A stretch of 64,000 bases of DNA from Micromonospora sp. WMMD1128 (GTDB lineage Bacteria; Actinomycetota; Actinomycetes; Mycobacteriales; Micromonosporaceae). The stretch covers positions 3,795,501-3,859,500 of the forward strand of contig NZ_CP114902.1 of assembly GCF_027497235.1 (NCBI RefSeq). Reading direction: 5' to 3'. A program made the translations under genes and the position numbers. Under the pieces are notes generated by a model. The model saw nothing but the letters and a program-made list of their open reading frames with translations. It was not told where the DNA came from and made no database searches. This document shows positions 27,144 to 34,932 of the stretch, piece by piece (position 1 is the first letter of the stretch; each line of letters starts with the position of its first letter).

Positions 27144-28550
27144 ATGGCCGGATGGCGGAAGCATGCACTGCGAAGGATGGATCAGCCGCTACGAGCGATG
27201 CGCTGGTGGCCCGTGACGCTAGCGGCGGTGGCGTTGGTGCTGGGTGGCGGCATTGCGGCGATGTGGCTGCTGGGTGTGTGGTCGCGGACGCCAACGAGCG
27301 TCGCTGACCCAGAGCGGTTGCGCTTGGACCGGATCAAGGTGGCATTGACCGTGGCAGCCGGGATGGCTGCTGGTGTGACGTTGCTTATGACGCTTCGACG
27401 GCAGGCGTGGAGCGAGCACGCCCAGCAATTCACGCAGGCCGACGCTGTGGAGCAGCGCATAACGTCGCTGTATGTAGCGGCTGCAGAGCAGCTCGGCAGC
27501 GACAAGGCAGCAGTCCGGCTGGCGGGGTTGTACGCGTTGGAGCGATTGGGCCAAGATAACTCGAAGCTGCGCCAGACAGTTGTAGAGGTACTTTGTGCGT
27601 ATCTGCGCATGCCGTACAGGCTCCCGACCGAGGTGTTGCGATCGAACACTAGCGTTTTATCGCAGATTTTCGCTCCGGACGAGCAGACACCGAAGGTGGA
27701 AGAGCAGCAGTCGAGGCGCGAGGAACTTCAAGTACGACTGACGGCACAACGACTGATCGCCAACCACTTATGCAGGCACGCTGGTCCAGATAGTTCAGAG
27801 CCAGCCGCATACTGGCGCGGGGCCGCCGGCGAAAAAATGAGCCTCGACCTGATAGGTGCCGCACTTCTCGACATTAACTTCTCCGACCTAAAGGTGGATC
27901 GGCTCGACTTATCTGGGGCTCATTTTTACGGAAATGCAAACTTGGCCGGAATGCAGGTTCAAGGAGATGCAAACTTTGCAGGGGCGCATTTCTTCGGAAA
28001 ATTGAGAATGATTGGGGCAGAGTTCAGGGACGACGCCCACCTGAAGGGAGTTCAGTTCTACGAAGACGCGAACCTTAGCGCGACGCTTTTCCACGGCGCG
28101 GCAGACTTCAGCGGAGCACACTTCCATGGGGCAGCGGAGCTTGCCATGGCACAATTTCTGGGAACAGCGGTCTTCAGCAGCACACACTTCCATGGACATG
28201 TGGACCTAAAAGCGGCAAAATTTTGCAGATATGCAATTCTTTTGGCGACCCAATTCGACGGACCTGCAGAGCTGGATGCAGCGCACTTTTACATGCATGT
28301 GGACTTAGGCGAAGCAAAGCTTTGTAACGCGTTCAATCTAACAGGAACTCAATTCGAATATTTTCCGAATATGCTTGACGCGCGGGCTACCCCGTCTGCT
28401 CAGCTCCCCCTAGGGTGGGCGCTCGACACTCACATAGGTGCGGCATCCGACTTGCGGCCGGTCGTTCCAGATCCCAGCGTTGCGGCCTTAAACGATGGCC
28501 AGGGTTGGTCGGCACGTGATAGCGGCGAGGCTGGCAGCGAAACCGGCTAG
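27144..28550 (+). CDS. Membrane-anchored pentapeptide-repeat protein (AICE cargo)
   Basis: 468 residues from ATG 27144; ATG at 27177 is an alternative and the frame is open upstream. Two membrane helices at about residues 20-45 (WWPVTLAAVALVLGGGIAAM) and 62-82 are followed by a conserved cytoplasmic region (AAEQLGSDKAAVRLAGLYAL, near 110). About nine pentapeptide-type coils then run from residue 242 to 405 (LDLSGAHFYGNANLAGMQ, ADFSGAHFHGAAELAMA). The AAEQLGSDKAAVRLAGLYALERL segment with pentapeptide repeats is common in Streptomyces membrane proteins of unknown role. The 3' half is visibly AT-richer than the AICE backbone. Confidence 0.75.
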   Translation: MAGWRKHALRRMDQPLRAMRWWPVTLAAVALVLGGGIAAMWLLGVWSRTPTSVADPERLRLDRIKVALTVAAGMAAGVTLLMTLRRQAWSEHAQQFTQADAVEQRITSLYVAAAEQLGSDKAAVRLAGLYALERLGQDNSKLRQTVVEVLCAYLRMPYRLPTEVLRSNTSVLSQIFAPDEQTPKVEEQQSRREELQVRLTAQRLIANHLCRHAGPDSSEPAAYWRGAAGEKMSLDLIGAALLDINFSDLKVDRLDLSGAHFYGNANLAGMQVQGDANFAGAHFFGKLRMIGAEFRDDAHLKGVQFYEDANLSATLFHGAADFSGAHFHGAAELAMAQFLGTAVFSSTHFHGHVDLKAAKFCRYAILLATQFDGPAELDAAHFYMHVDLGEAKLCNAFNLTGTQFEYFPNMLDARATPSAQLPLGWALDTHIGAASDLRPVVPDPSVAALNDGQGWSARDSGEAGSETG

Positions 28551-28567
28551 CGCGAATAGTGCCGGAA

Positions 28568-28598
28568 GCCCCGTAGACCGACTGAAGCTCTACGGGGC
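28568..28598 (+). terminator. Hairpin after pentapeptide gene
   Basis: Perfect 10-bp stem GCCCCGTAGA / TCTACGGGGC with an 11-base loop, 18 bp after the stop codon. No U-run follows, as is common in high-GC actinobacteria. The remaining 200 bp before the next gene hold no gene. Confidence 0.55.
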
Positions 28599-28816
28599 GT
28601 CGCCGTGCCCGCTGGGGTTGCGCGCAGCCGGGGTCGCCGCGCCGGGAGCGAAGCGGCAAGGCGCGGTGTGCCCCGAGCGGCGCGCAGCGGCCCGCAGGGC
28701 CGCCTTGAAGACGTATGGAAACTTCTCACGGGGCCGTACCGGCGACACCGTACCGGCGACAAGCCTCCGAGGAGCTAGGGGGTACGTAGGTGCGCTGAAC
28801 GTCTAGCGCGGGCAGA

Positions 28817-29383
28817 ATGACGGGCGTGACGAGCCCTGATCCAGACGCGGAGTGGTGGACGACGTCGGAGGTCGCCGAGTACCTCGGCGTCCAGGTCGGC
28901 ACCGTTAGTTCCTACCGGAACCGCGGGCAGATGCCAGAGCCTGACAAGACGTTCGGCCGGACCCACCTGTGGCGCCCGCGAACGATCACGTCATGGCATG
29001 AAGGTCGCCCCCGGCCCGGGAGTCGCGCCGCTGACGTGAGCAACGGCCAGCCTTGGACCGTCCTCCAAGTCTCGACGGCGGTGGAGACGCGGGAGGCGGC
29101 CGTCGAGCTGGCGCGCCTCGTCGTTGAGGCGAGACTCGCGGCCGGCGCGCAGATCGTCGGGCCGGTCATCTCGGCCTTCTGGCACCAGGGCGAGTTCGGC
29201 ACGGGCGAGGAGTGGCAGCTTCTCCTGAAGACGCATGCCCAGCGCTTCGAGGACCTGCGGGCATTTCTCCAGGACAACCACCCTTGGCAGAACCCCGAGA
29301 TCGCGGCGGTGCCGGTCGTGATGAGTTCGGACGAGTACGCCGCCTGGGTCAGCAAGACGCTCCTGCTCGACGTGGAGCCGTAG
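28817..29383 (+). CDS. HTH-CutA fusion protein
   Basis: 188 residues. Residues 10-60 form a MerR/excisionase-type helix-turn-helix (WWTTSEVAEYLGVQVGTVSSYRNRGQMP). Residues about 75-188 are a CutA-like domain: AVELARLVVEARLAAGAQIVGPV, SAFWHQGEF, EEWQLLLKT and DNHPWQNPEIAAVPV match the CutA trimer core, although the usual Cys of the AAC motif is Gly here. CutA is a small trimeric cytosolic protein with debated roles. Fusion to a DNA-binding domain suggests a trimeric, ligand-responsive regulator. It converges with the XRE regulator downstream, the two stops 3 bases apart. Confidence 0.75.
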   Translation: MTGVTSPDPDAEWWTTSEVAEYLGVQVGTVSSYRNRGQMPEPDKTFGRTHLWRPRTITSWHEGRPRPGSRAADVSNGQPWTVLQVSTAVETREAAVELARLVVEARLAAGAQIVGPVISAFWHQGEFGTGEEWQLLLKTHAQRFEDLRAFLQDNHPWQNPEIAAVPVVMSSDEYAAWVSKTLLLDVEP

Positions 29384-29386
29384 CGG

Positions 29387-30691
29387 CTACGCCCTGGCGC
29401 GCTCCAGCACCTCTCGCACTCCCGGCACGGCGGCATGGTCGCTGAGCCGTTGTAGGACCGGGTTGAGTCGTTGGCGTGGTCGCACGGAGGCGACGCCTTC
29501 GGAGAGGTCGAGCACGCGGCCGGCGACCCGGGCGGCTTCCTCCGGCTCCCCTGCCGTGGCATATGCGTCCGCCAGCCAGCACGAGTACAGGGCCTTGTCT
29601 CGGGCGTGGGCGTCGTCGAAGCCTGCTAGTACGTCCTCCAGGAGCGGAACCGCGCGCAGCGGCCGGCCAAGCTCTGCCCAGCATCGGCCGGTCATGATGG
29701 TCACCTCCTGGTCGTCAACCCACGTCGACCAATCGGGTTCCTCGGTCGCGTTGCGACGCTCCAAGGCGGCGCGCGCCGTTGCCAGTGCCGCGTCAGTCTC
29801 ACGGGCGTTGCCGACGACAGCATGCGCCCACGCTCGACGCTCGTGCAGCAGAGCGGTGACGGTGGCCGGGGAGTCGTCGCCGGCTGCGGCGCAAGACGCC
29901 TCCGCGATCGCCACCGCTTCGCGGGGGTCGCCGCCAACTGTCTGATACGCCAGGAACGCCAGAGCGTTTCCGGCCAGGTGAGGCGCGTGCGCTTGATTCG
30001 CGATCCCGTGGCTTTCGCCGTATAGCCGCTTCGACAGGTCCAGGTTCCCCGCGTCGAATGCAGCCCATCCAGCTTGCTGCGCCTGTTCCGCAAGAATTGC
30101 GAGCAGTCTCTGCTGGACCGTCTCGGTGTAGGTGCCGCCCGCCACGAGTTTCTTGGTCATCTCGTATTCGGATAGATACAGGCGAACGGTGTCGCCTCCT
30201 CCGAGGACGTCATCGAGGCGACGGAGCCTCGCAGTCCGACGCGCGAGAACCTTCGGCAGCTCCTCGCCGAGACGTCGGCCGGAGGAGAGGTCAGCGACGT
30301 CAACGGCACCGAGCAGGGTGCCGGCACCGACGGCAGACACGCGCAGGAAGTCACGTCGATTCACGGTCTCACCTCGGGCATCTAGGGCCACCGCCTGGCC
30401 GGCCTCCCAGCCTCGGGGAGCCAAGCCCAGCATATGCCCCGGAATTTGCATCGCATCTGCAATTAGGCTGATCTTTTCGTATGTTGCGATGCTGCCCTGC
30501 CCACGGGCAAGCGCGCCGACCCTTTCGGGCTTTATTGAGCAGGACTCCGCAATTCGCGAATAGCTGATTCCCGCCCATTTCCGAGCCAGCATGAACACTG
30601 TTCCGAAGTCATGGCGCGCGAGTGCGGCACGCATGTCCTCGCGCTCCAGGACATGGCGCGGAATAGCTATCCCGCTGACTCGCTGCGACAT
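29387..30691 (-). CDS. XRE-type HTH regulator with TPR-like domain
   Basis: 434 residues. The ATG at 30691 is chosen because GGAGG lies five bases upstream; a GTG four codons earlier is less likely. Residues about 10-70 form a Cro/CI-type HTH (ISYSRIAESCSIKPERVGALARG). NRRDFLRVSAVGAGTLLGA near residue 110 is a twin-Arg-like stretch often seen in the middle of these actinobacterial cytosolic regulators. The rest is TPR-like (WCWAELGRPLRAVPLLEDVL type helices near 330). It is divergent from the tra operon and is probably its repressor or quorum-type switch. Confidence 0.75.
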   Translation of the reverse strand: MSQRVSGIAIPRHVLEREDMRAALARHDFGTVFMLARKWAGISYSRIAESCSIKPERVGALARGQGSIATYEKISLIADAMQIPGHMLGLAPRGWEAGQAVALDARGETVNRRDFLRVSAVGAGTLLGAVDVADLSSGRRLGEELPKVLARRTARLRRLDDVLGGGDTVRLYLSEYEMTKKLVAGGTYTETVQQRLLAILAEQAQQAGWAAFDAGNLDLSKRLYGESHGIANQAHAPHLAGNALAFLAYQTVGGDPREAVAIAEASCAAAGDDSPATVTALLHERRAWAHAVVGNARETDAALATARAALERRNATEEPDWSTWVDDQEVTIMTGRCWAELGRPLRAVPLLEDVLAGFDDAHARDKALYSCWLADAYATAGEPEEAARVAGRVLDLSEGVASVRPRQRLNPVLQRLSDHAAVPGVREVLERARA

Positions 30692-30836
30692 GCACGCCTC
30701 CACCCCGTCGGTAGCTCCTCATCCACATCCGTAAGTGGCCTACCCATCATGGGTACCCCCGCCGGAGGGTCGAAAGAGCACTCCCCAGCCTCGCACTCTT
30801 ACACCCAGGGATCAACACAGCGCGATGCGTCACTAC

Positions 30837-30881
30837 TTGCCTTGTACCTGCTGAGTCAGTACGCTCGAGTGAGTACTGAGT
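30837..30881 (+). promoter_or_regulatory. Candidate promoter and operator of the AICE transfer operon
   Basis: TTGCCT at 30837-30842 and TACGCT at 30860-30865 are separated by 17 bp. An imperfect inverted repeat (AGTCAGTAC at 30854-30862, GTACTGAGT at 30873-30881, 8 of 9 paired) overlaps the -10 box. It sits about 50 bp upstream of the first transfer gene and is shared with the divergent XRE regulator. Inferred, not verified. Confidence 0.5.
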
Positions 30882-30912
30882 CGCACCGCTACCCAAACAC
30901 GGGAGGTTGGGC

Positions 30913-31767
30913 ATGGCGAGGTCAGGGATGTTCGGTGAGCGCCCGGTGGGCGCGGTGACGCTGGTGGAGACGCCGGTGTCGCGGTCGTACGCGCAGAAGG
31001 CTCGGGTGGCATTCCTCGTCGTGGCGGCGTCTGTCGCCCTGGTGGTGGCCGCCACCTCGTCGGTGGCGCTGCCGCTGCCGCTGGCGGTGGTGGTCGGGCT
31101 GTTGTCCGGCGGGGTGTGCGGCCTGGTGGTCGCGTGCCTGGTTCGGATGTGGCCGGCGCTGCGGGTGCTGTGGTGGTGGGCGTTCGAGATCGTCGCCGCG
31201 GTCACCGTGTTCGTGAGCATGGCGTACCTGTCTCGGGCAACGCATCCGGCGGTGCCGCTGGTGCTCCTGGCCGTGGTGCTGGGCGTGGTCTTCGGCGTCG
31301 GTCGACTTCGTCGGCGGGTGTCGGCGTGGGTGTGGTGCGTGGTGGTGCGGCACCGGCTGCGGCTCTGCTTCACGGAGTTCATCCGGTCCGCGTCGCGGCT
31401 ACACCCGGGCCGGTTGCCGCTGATCCTGTGGGCGCGGCCGACGCCGGCCGGGGAGCGGGTGTGGGTGTGGCTGCGGCCGGGCCTGGACCTGACGGACCTG
31501 GACGGCAAGGCGGACAAACTCGCGGTGGCCTGCTGGGCGGGTGAGGCGCGGATGGTCCGCGCGTCGGCCCGGCACGCCGCGTTGGTGCGGGTCGACATCA
31601 CCCGCCGTGACCCGCTGACCGGCCTGGTGGCGTCGCCGCTGTCGGCCTGGGTGGCGTGGATGCGCGACGACGACGCCCCGGTGTCGCCGGCTGTGCCGCC
31701 GGTGGGCTTGGACCTGCTGGACGTGCCGGAGCCCGTGCCGCCGCAGCAGCGCAACCCGCGCCGCTGA
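30913..31767 (+). CDS. AICE membrane protein, N-terminal half of a TraB/FtsK-like translocase
   Basis: 284 residues, ATG with GGGAGG upstream. About four membrane helices between residues 30 and 135, then a soluble part (RLHPGRLPLILW, DLTDLDGKADKLAVACWAGEARMVRASARHAALVRVDITRRDPL). The latter resembles the domain that precedes the motor in single-chain AICE FtsK/Tra proteins. The motor itself is a separate gene at 32323, with ssb in between. It would anchor the DNA pump to the membrane. Confidence 0.6.
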   Translation: MARSGMFGERPVGAVTLVETPVSRSYAQKARVAFLVVAASVALVVAATSSVALPLPLAVVVGLLSGGVCGLVVACLVRMWPALRVLWWWAFEIVAAVTVFVSMAYLSRATHPAVPLVLLAVVLGVVFGVGRLRRRVSAWVWCVVVRHRLRLCFTEFIRSASRLHPGRLPLILWARPTPAGERVWVWLRPGLDLTDLDGKADKLAVACWAGEARMVRASARHAALVRVDITRRDPLTGLVASPLSAWVAWMRDDDAPVSPAVPPVGLDLLDVPEPVPPQQRNPRR

Positions 31768-31781
31768 AACCAAAAACCGCT

Positions 31782-31796
31782 CGCACAACTTGTGCG
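31782..31796. promoter_or_regulatory. Palindrome upstream of ssb
   Basis: CGCACAACTTGTGCG, a 7-bp perfect inverted repeat around one base, lies 14 bp after the membrane-protein stop and 65 bp before the ssb start. It could be an operator or the end of a transcript. Confidence 0.4.
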
Positions 31797-31861
31797 GGAT
31801 CAACACAGGTGCGCCGCGTCTCATGGCTCACCGCAGAGAACCGATCCAGGGAGGATCTGCA

Positions 31862-32308
31862 ATGGCAAACGACACGACCGTGACGGTGGTCGGCAACCTG
31901 ACCGCCGACCCGGAGCTGCGGTTCACCCCGGCCGGGGTGGCGCTGGTGAAGTTCACCGTGGCGTCCACGCCTCGGGTGTTCGATCGGGCGTCGGGTGAGT
32001 ACCGCGATGGTGACCCGCTGTTCCTGACCTGCACCGCGTGGCGGGACCTGGCCGAGCACATCGCCGAGTCCCTCGCCAAGGGCACCCGCGTGGTGGTGGC
32101 CGGGCGGCTGCGGCTGTCGCGGTGGGAGAACGAGCAGGGCGAGAAGCGCTCCGCGTACGGCCTGGACGTCGACGAGGTCGGCCCGTCGCTGCGGTTCGCG
32201 ACGGCGACGGTGAAGAAGATGGCCCGCACCCGCAACGGGGACGGGTTCACTCCGGAGACGCCGGCGGATGACCCGTGGTCGACCGCCGCGCCGGCGTCGG
32301 TGGCCTGA
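31862..32308 (+). CDS. ssb: Single-stranded DNA-binding protein (AICE copy)
   Basis: 148 residues with an OB-fold typical of bacterial SSB (VTVVGNLTADPELRFTPAGVALVKFTVASTPR, LFLTCTAWRDLAEHIAESLAKGTRVVVAGRL). ATG with GGGAGGA at good spacing. The tail is short and ends PADDPWSTAAPASVA, lacking the acidic DDDIPF tip that recruits partner proteins. Probably protects or coats AICE DNA during rolling-circle replication or transfer. Confidence 0.9.
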   Translation: MANDTTVTVVGNLTADPELRFTPAGVALVKFTVASTPRVFDRASGEYRDGDPLFLTCTAWRDLAEHIAESLAKGTRVVVAGRLRLSRWENEQGEKRSAYGLDVDEVGPSLRFATATVKKMARTRNGDGFTPETPADDPWSTAAPASVA

Positions 32309-32322
32309 GCGGGGATGCGCTG

Positions 32323-33165
32323 ATGTCGACGCTGACCGTTCCCGCCGTACCGGGTGGCATGCCCGCCGACCCGCCCGTGTCGATCTTCGACCCGGTGCAT
32401 GTCGGGGTGGACGAGTTCGGCCACCCGGTGCGGGTCCCGCTGATCTACCGCAACCTGTTGATCGGTGGAGAACCGGGCGGCGGCAAGTCGACCCTGCTCA
32501 ACCTGATCGTGGCGCACGCCGCTCTGTCGCTCGACTGCCGGCTGTGCCTGCTCGACGGCAAGCAGGTTGAGTTGGGCCAGTGGAAGAGCTGCGCTGACGT
32601 GTTCGTCGGCCCGGACATCATGCATGCCCTGGCCACGCTGCGTCGGATGCAGATCGTGATGGACAACCGGTACGCCTACCTGGAAGTGGCGGGCCGCCGG
32701 AAGACCCAACGCGATGACGTGTTCAGCCCGATCCTCGTCGCCGTCGATGAGATCGCCTACTTTTCGGCCACCGTCGGGGACAAGAAGACCCGGGAGGACT
32801 TCGCGGGTCTGCTGCGCGACCTGGTGGCTCGGGGCCGGGCGGTCGGCATCATCGTCGTCGCGGCGACGCAGCGACCCTCGTCCGACATCATCCCGACGAG
32901 CCTGCGGGATCTGTTCGCCTGGCGGTGCGCATTCCGGTGCACCACCAACGCGTCCTCGGACATCGTCCTGGGGCACGGGTGGGCGGAACGCGGCTGGTCT
33001 GCCAACACGCTCAGCCCGACCAATCCCGGCGTGGGCCTGCTCATCGCCGAGGGCGGCACCCCGCAACTGATCAAAGCCGCGTACCTGGATGACGCGGCCT
33101 GCGCCCGCATCGCGACGCACGCCGCCCGCCTGCGGGCCGGCCTTCGTCGGGAGCGTGCGGCATGA
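32323..33165 (+). CDS. FtsK/SpoIIIE-type DNA translocase (AICE Tra motor)
   Basis: 280 residues. Walker A GEPGGGKST with Lys55, Walker B ILVAVDEIAYF with Asp142-Glu143, then DLVARGRAVGIIVVAATQRPSSDIIPTSLRD, the sensor region of FtsK-like motors. It has no membrane helices; these are supplied by the protein at 30913. Pumps double-stranded AICE DNA between mycelial cells in pSAM2-like transfer. It overlaps the next gene by 4 bp. Confidence 0.88.
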   Translation: MSTLTVPAVPGGMPADPPVSIFDPVHVGVDEFGHPVRVPLIYRNLLIGGEPGGGKSTLLNLIVAHAALSLDCRLCLLDGKQVELGQWKSCADVFVGPDIMHALATLRRMQIVMDNRYAYLEVAGRRKTQRDDVFSPILVAVDEIAYFSATVGDKKTREDFAGLLRDLVARGRAVGIIVVAATQRPSSDIIPTSLRDLFAWRCAFRCTTNASSDIVLGHGWAERGWSANTLSPTNPGVGLLIAEGGTPQLIKAAYLDDAACARIATHAARLRAGLRRERAA

Positions 33166-33491
33166 GCATCCGTATCCGACCCCGGCCGGCCACGTCGCCA
33201 ACCTGGCCTGCCTCCGACGACCACCTGCCGCACCCGGACTGGTGTGCCCGAGGGCACGCCTGCGGTCTGGGCGAGCACCGGGCACAGCCGGTCACGCTCC
33301 GGGTTCCCGGTCGCGGCGTGGTGGTCCTGACCCGGGTGTTGGCGGCCGACGGCAGCCAGCACGCCGAGATCCGTACCCGCATCAGCCTCGCGGCCGGCGA
33401 CACCAACGCCCGGTCGCACCTGATGCGGATCGTCACCGAGTTCGACGCGGCCCTGCGGCGGATGGTCCGCCCTCAGCGCCGAACGCCATAG
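33162..33491 (+). CDS. Small AICE-conserved protein (DUF6907-like)
   Basis: 109 residues, ATG overlapping the translocase stop. Contains DWCARGHACGLGEHRAQP, with paired Cys and His that may bind zinc, then a beta-rich segment and a C-terminal helix (SHLMRIVTEFDAALRRM). Similar small proteins recur in actinobacterial conjugative elements; function unknown. Confidence 0.6.
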   Translation: MSIRIRPRPATSPTWPASDDHLPHPDWCARGHACGLGEHRAQPVTLRVPGRGVVVLTRVLAADGSQHAEIRTRISLAAGDTNARSHLMRIVTEFDAALRRMVRPQRRTP

Positions 33492-33581
33492 AAACGGGCC
33501 GGCAGCACCGGGATCAGCCCTAGGAAAGCAACCCGGACGCCGCCGACCCGCCCCATCAACAGCCCGGAAGGAGCTGCCGTC

Positions 33582-33998
33582 ATGCACGCTACCCAAAACA
33601 CGGTCGCCGAGCAGGTGACCACCCCGGCCCGCACGCTGCGGGACGCCGCCCTGTACCTGTCCCGCCACGGCTGGACGCAGGGCGCCTACTACGACGCCAC
33701 GTCGGGGTCGTTCACTCCCCCGGCTTGTCTGGTCGGCGCGGTCGGCATGGTCTGCTACGGCGGCCCGGTCGACGCCCCGGCCCAGATGTTCGACGCCCCG
33801 GAGTTCGCTGACTTCAACGCCGCGTTGACCTACCTCGACTGGTACCTGGCCCTCCGGTTCGCCGACAGCCAGTACTACGAGCGGCTCGACAACGCCTACG
33901 ACTTCAACGACTCCAAGGGCCAGACCGCCGACGCGGTCATCGCCGTTCTCAACGCGGCGGCTGCCGCGTGGGACCGCACCAACGGTGGTGCGGCATGA
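33582..33998 (+). CDS. Small AICE-conserved protein (DUF6197-like)
   Basis: 138 residues. RTLRDAALYLSRHGWTQGAYYD and PPACLVGAVGMVCYGG are the hallmark segments of this family found in actinomycete mobile elements. GAAGGAG lies just upstream of the start. Overlaps the next gene by 4 bp. Function unknown. Confidence 0.65.
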   Translation: MHATQNTVAEQVTTPARTLRDAALYLSRHGWTQGAYYDATSGSFTPPACLVGAVGMVCYGGPVDAPAQMFDAPEFADFNAALTYLDWYLALRFADSQYYERLDNAYDFNDSKGQTADAVIAVLNAAAAAWDRTNGGAA

Positions 33999-34675
33999 GC
34001 AAGAACACCGTCAAGCCTGGCTTGACGCGCACCCGCACCAAGCGCGCCAAGCAGTCGGTGGAAACCACCGAGTTCGACGCGTTCGTGCGCCGCATCCTGC
34101 GGGCGTACGCCCGTCGGGTCGCGGCCGGGGACATCGAGGCGCTGCGGTCACTCGCGGCGCTGTCCACCGACGTGGACGCCCTGACCCGGCTCGCTGTCAC
34201 CGGTCTGCGCCAGCCTCCGTACCGGTACTCCTGGGCGGAGATCGCCGACCGGCTGGGCGTATCCCGGCAGGCGGTGCAGATGCGCTACGGCGACCGCGCC
34301 GACCGGATCGCCCTGGACGAGCGCCTCATCCGCGCCGGCCTCGGCGTCACGGTGGCGACTCTCGCTCAGGTGTTCGCCGATCACCACCCCGGTAGCCCGG
34401 CCGCTTCGGTGTGTCCGGGCTGCGGCTTCCGCTACCCCGACGGGGTGACGGACTGCCCGACCAACGCCACGGTTCGTCCACTGCTCTACCGGCGGCGTGG
34501 CGAGGACAAGCAGGCGCTCACCGTACTGACGCCTGACCAGCTCGCCGACCTGCACAACCCGAAGGCCGCCCGAAGCAACCGGACGGCCACCCGCAGGGCG
34601 GCCCAACCCACGCCCCCGGCCCCTCGTCAGGAGCCGACCCTGTTCGGCCTCGGCGACGGGAGGGCTTCGGCGTGA
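33995..34675 (+). CDS. HTH DNA-binding protein of the AICE
   Basis: 226 residues from the ATG overlapping the previous stop. Sigma-like/HTH segment YSWAEIADRLGVSRQAVQMRYG near residue 80, then a possible zinc site (CPGCGFRYPDGVTDC) near 145. Codons 6-11 contain the palindrome GTCAAGCCTGGCTTGAC, also found in altered form before xis. A regulator of transfer or replication genes is likely. Confidence 0.6.
   Translation: MSKNTVKPGLTRTRTKRAKQSVETTEFDAFVRRILRAYARRVAAGDIEALRSLAALSTDVDALTRLAVTGLRQPPYRYSWAEIADRLGVSRQAVQMRYGDRADRIALDERLIRAGLGVTVATLAQVFADHHPGSPAASVCPGCGFRYPDGVTDCPTNATVRPLLYRRRGEDKQALTVLTPDQLADLHNPKAARSNRTATRRAAQPTPPAPRQEPTLFGLGDGRASA
34010..34026. promoter_or_regulatory. GTCAAG-N5-CTTGAC palindrome, copy 1
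   Basis: GTCAAGCCTGGCTTGAC within the 5' end of the HTH gene. It shares both 6-bp arms and spacing with the site at 37563-37579 upstream of xis. Candidate operator for a shared regulator. Confidence 0.45.
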
Positions 34676-34932
34676 ACACCGCATCCAACCCGCCCGGCAC
34701 CGGTCAGTGGATCGGAGCCAGCTACGCCCTCGGGCGGCCGGTCAGCACCGGTGAGCCGTACCCGCACCTCTGCGGCGTCACGGTGACCGGCTCGATGACC
34801 GGTGTGACGGTACGGCTGTGGGAGCGCGACTGTGCGGCCTGCGCCGCTCAGCGCGCCACCGCAGCCCACCCCGGGCAGCCGGGTGGCCGGCCGCGTCTCG
34901 TTCTGCTCTCCGGAACGGGGGCACGCCGGTGA
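34672..34932 (+). CDS. Small hypothetical AICE protein
   Basis: 86 residues, GTG start overlapping the HTH gene stop, and overlapping the next start by 4 bp. Contains one CAAC motif (DCAACAAQRA, near residue 53). Not recognised; its reality rests on the coupled overlaps and codon bias. Confidence 0.5.
   Translation: MNTASNPPGTGQWIGASYALGRPVSTGEPYPHLCGVTVTGSMTGVTVRLWERDCAACAAQRATAAHPGQPGGRPRLVLLSGTGARR

Noticed and set aside
31828..33285. Long minus-strand frame opposite ssb and the translocase
   Set aside because: The plus strand carries firm SSB and FtsK motifs and coupled starts; the antisense frame has no recognisable domain.
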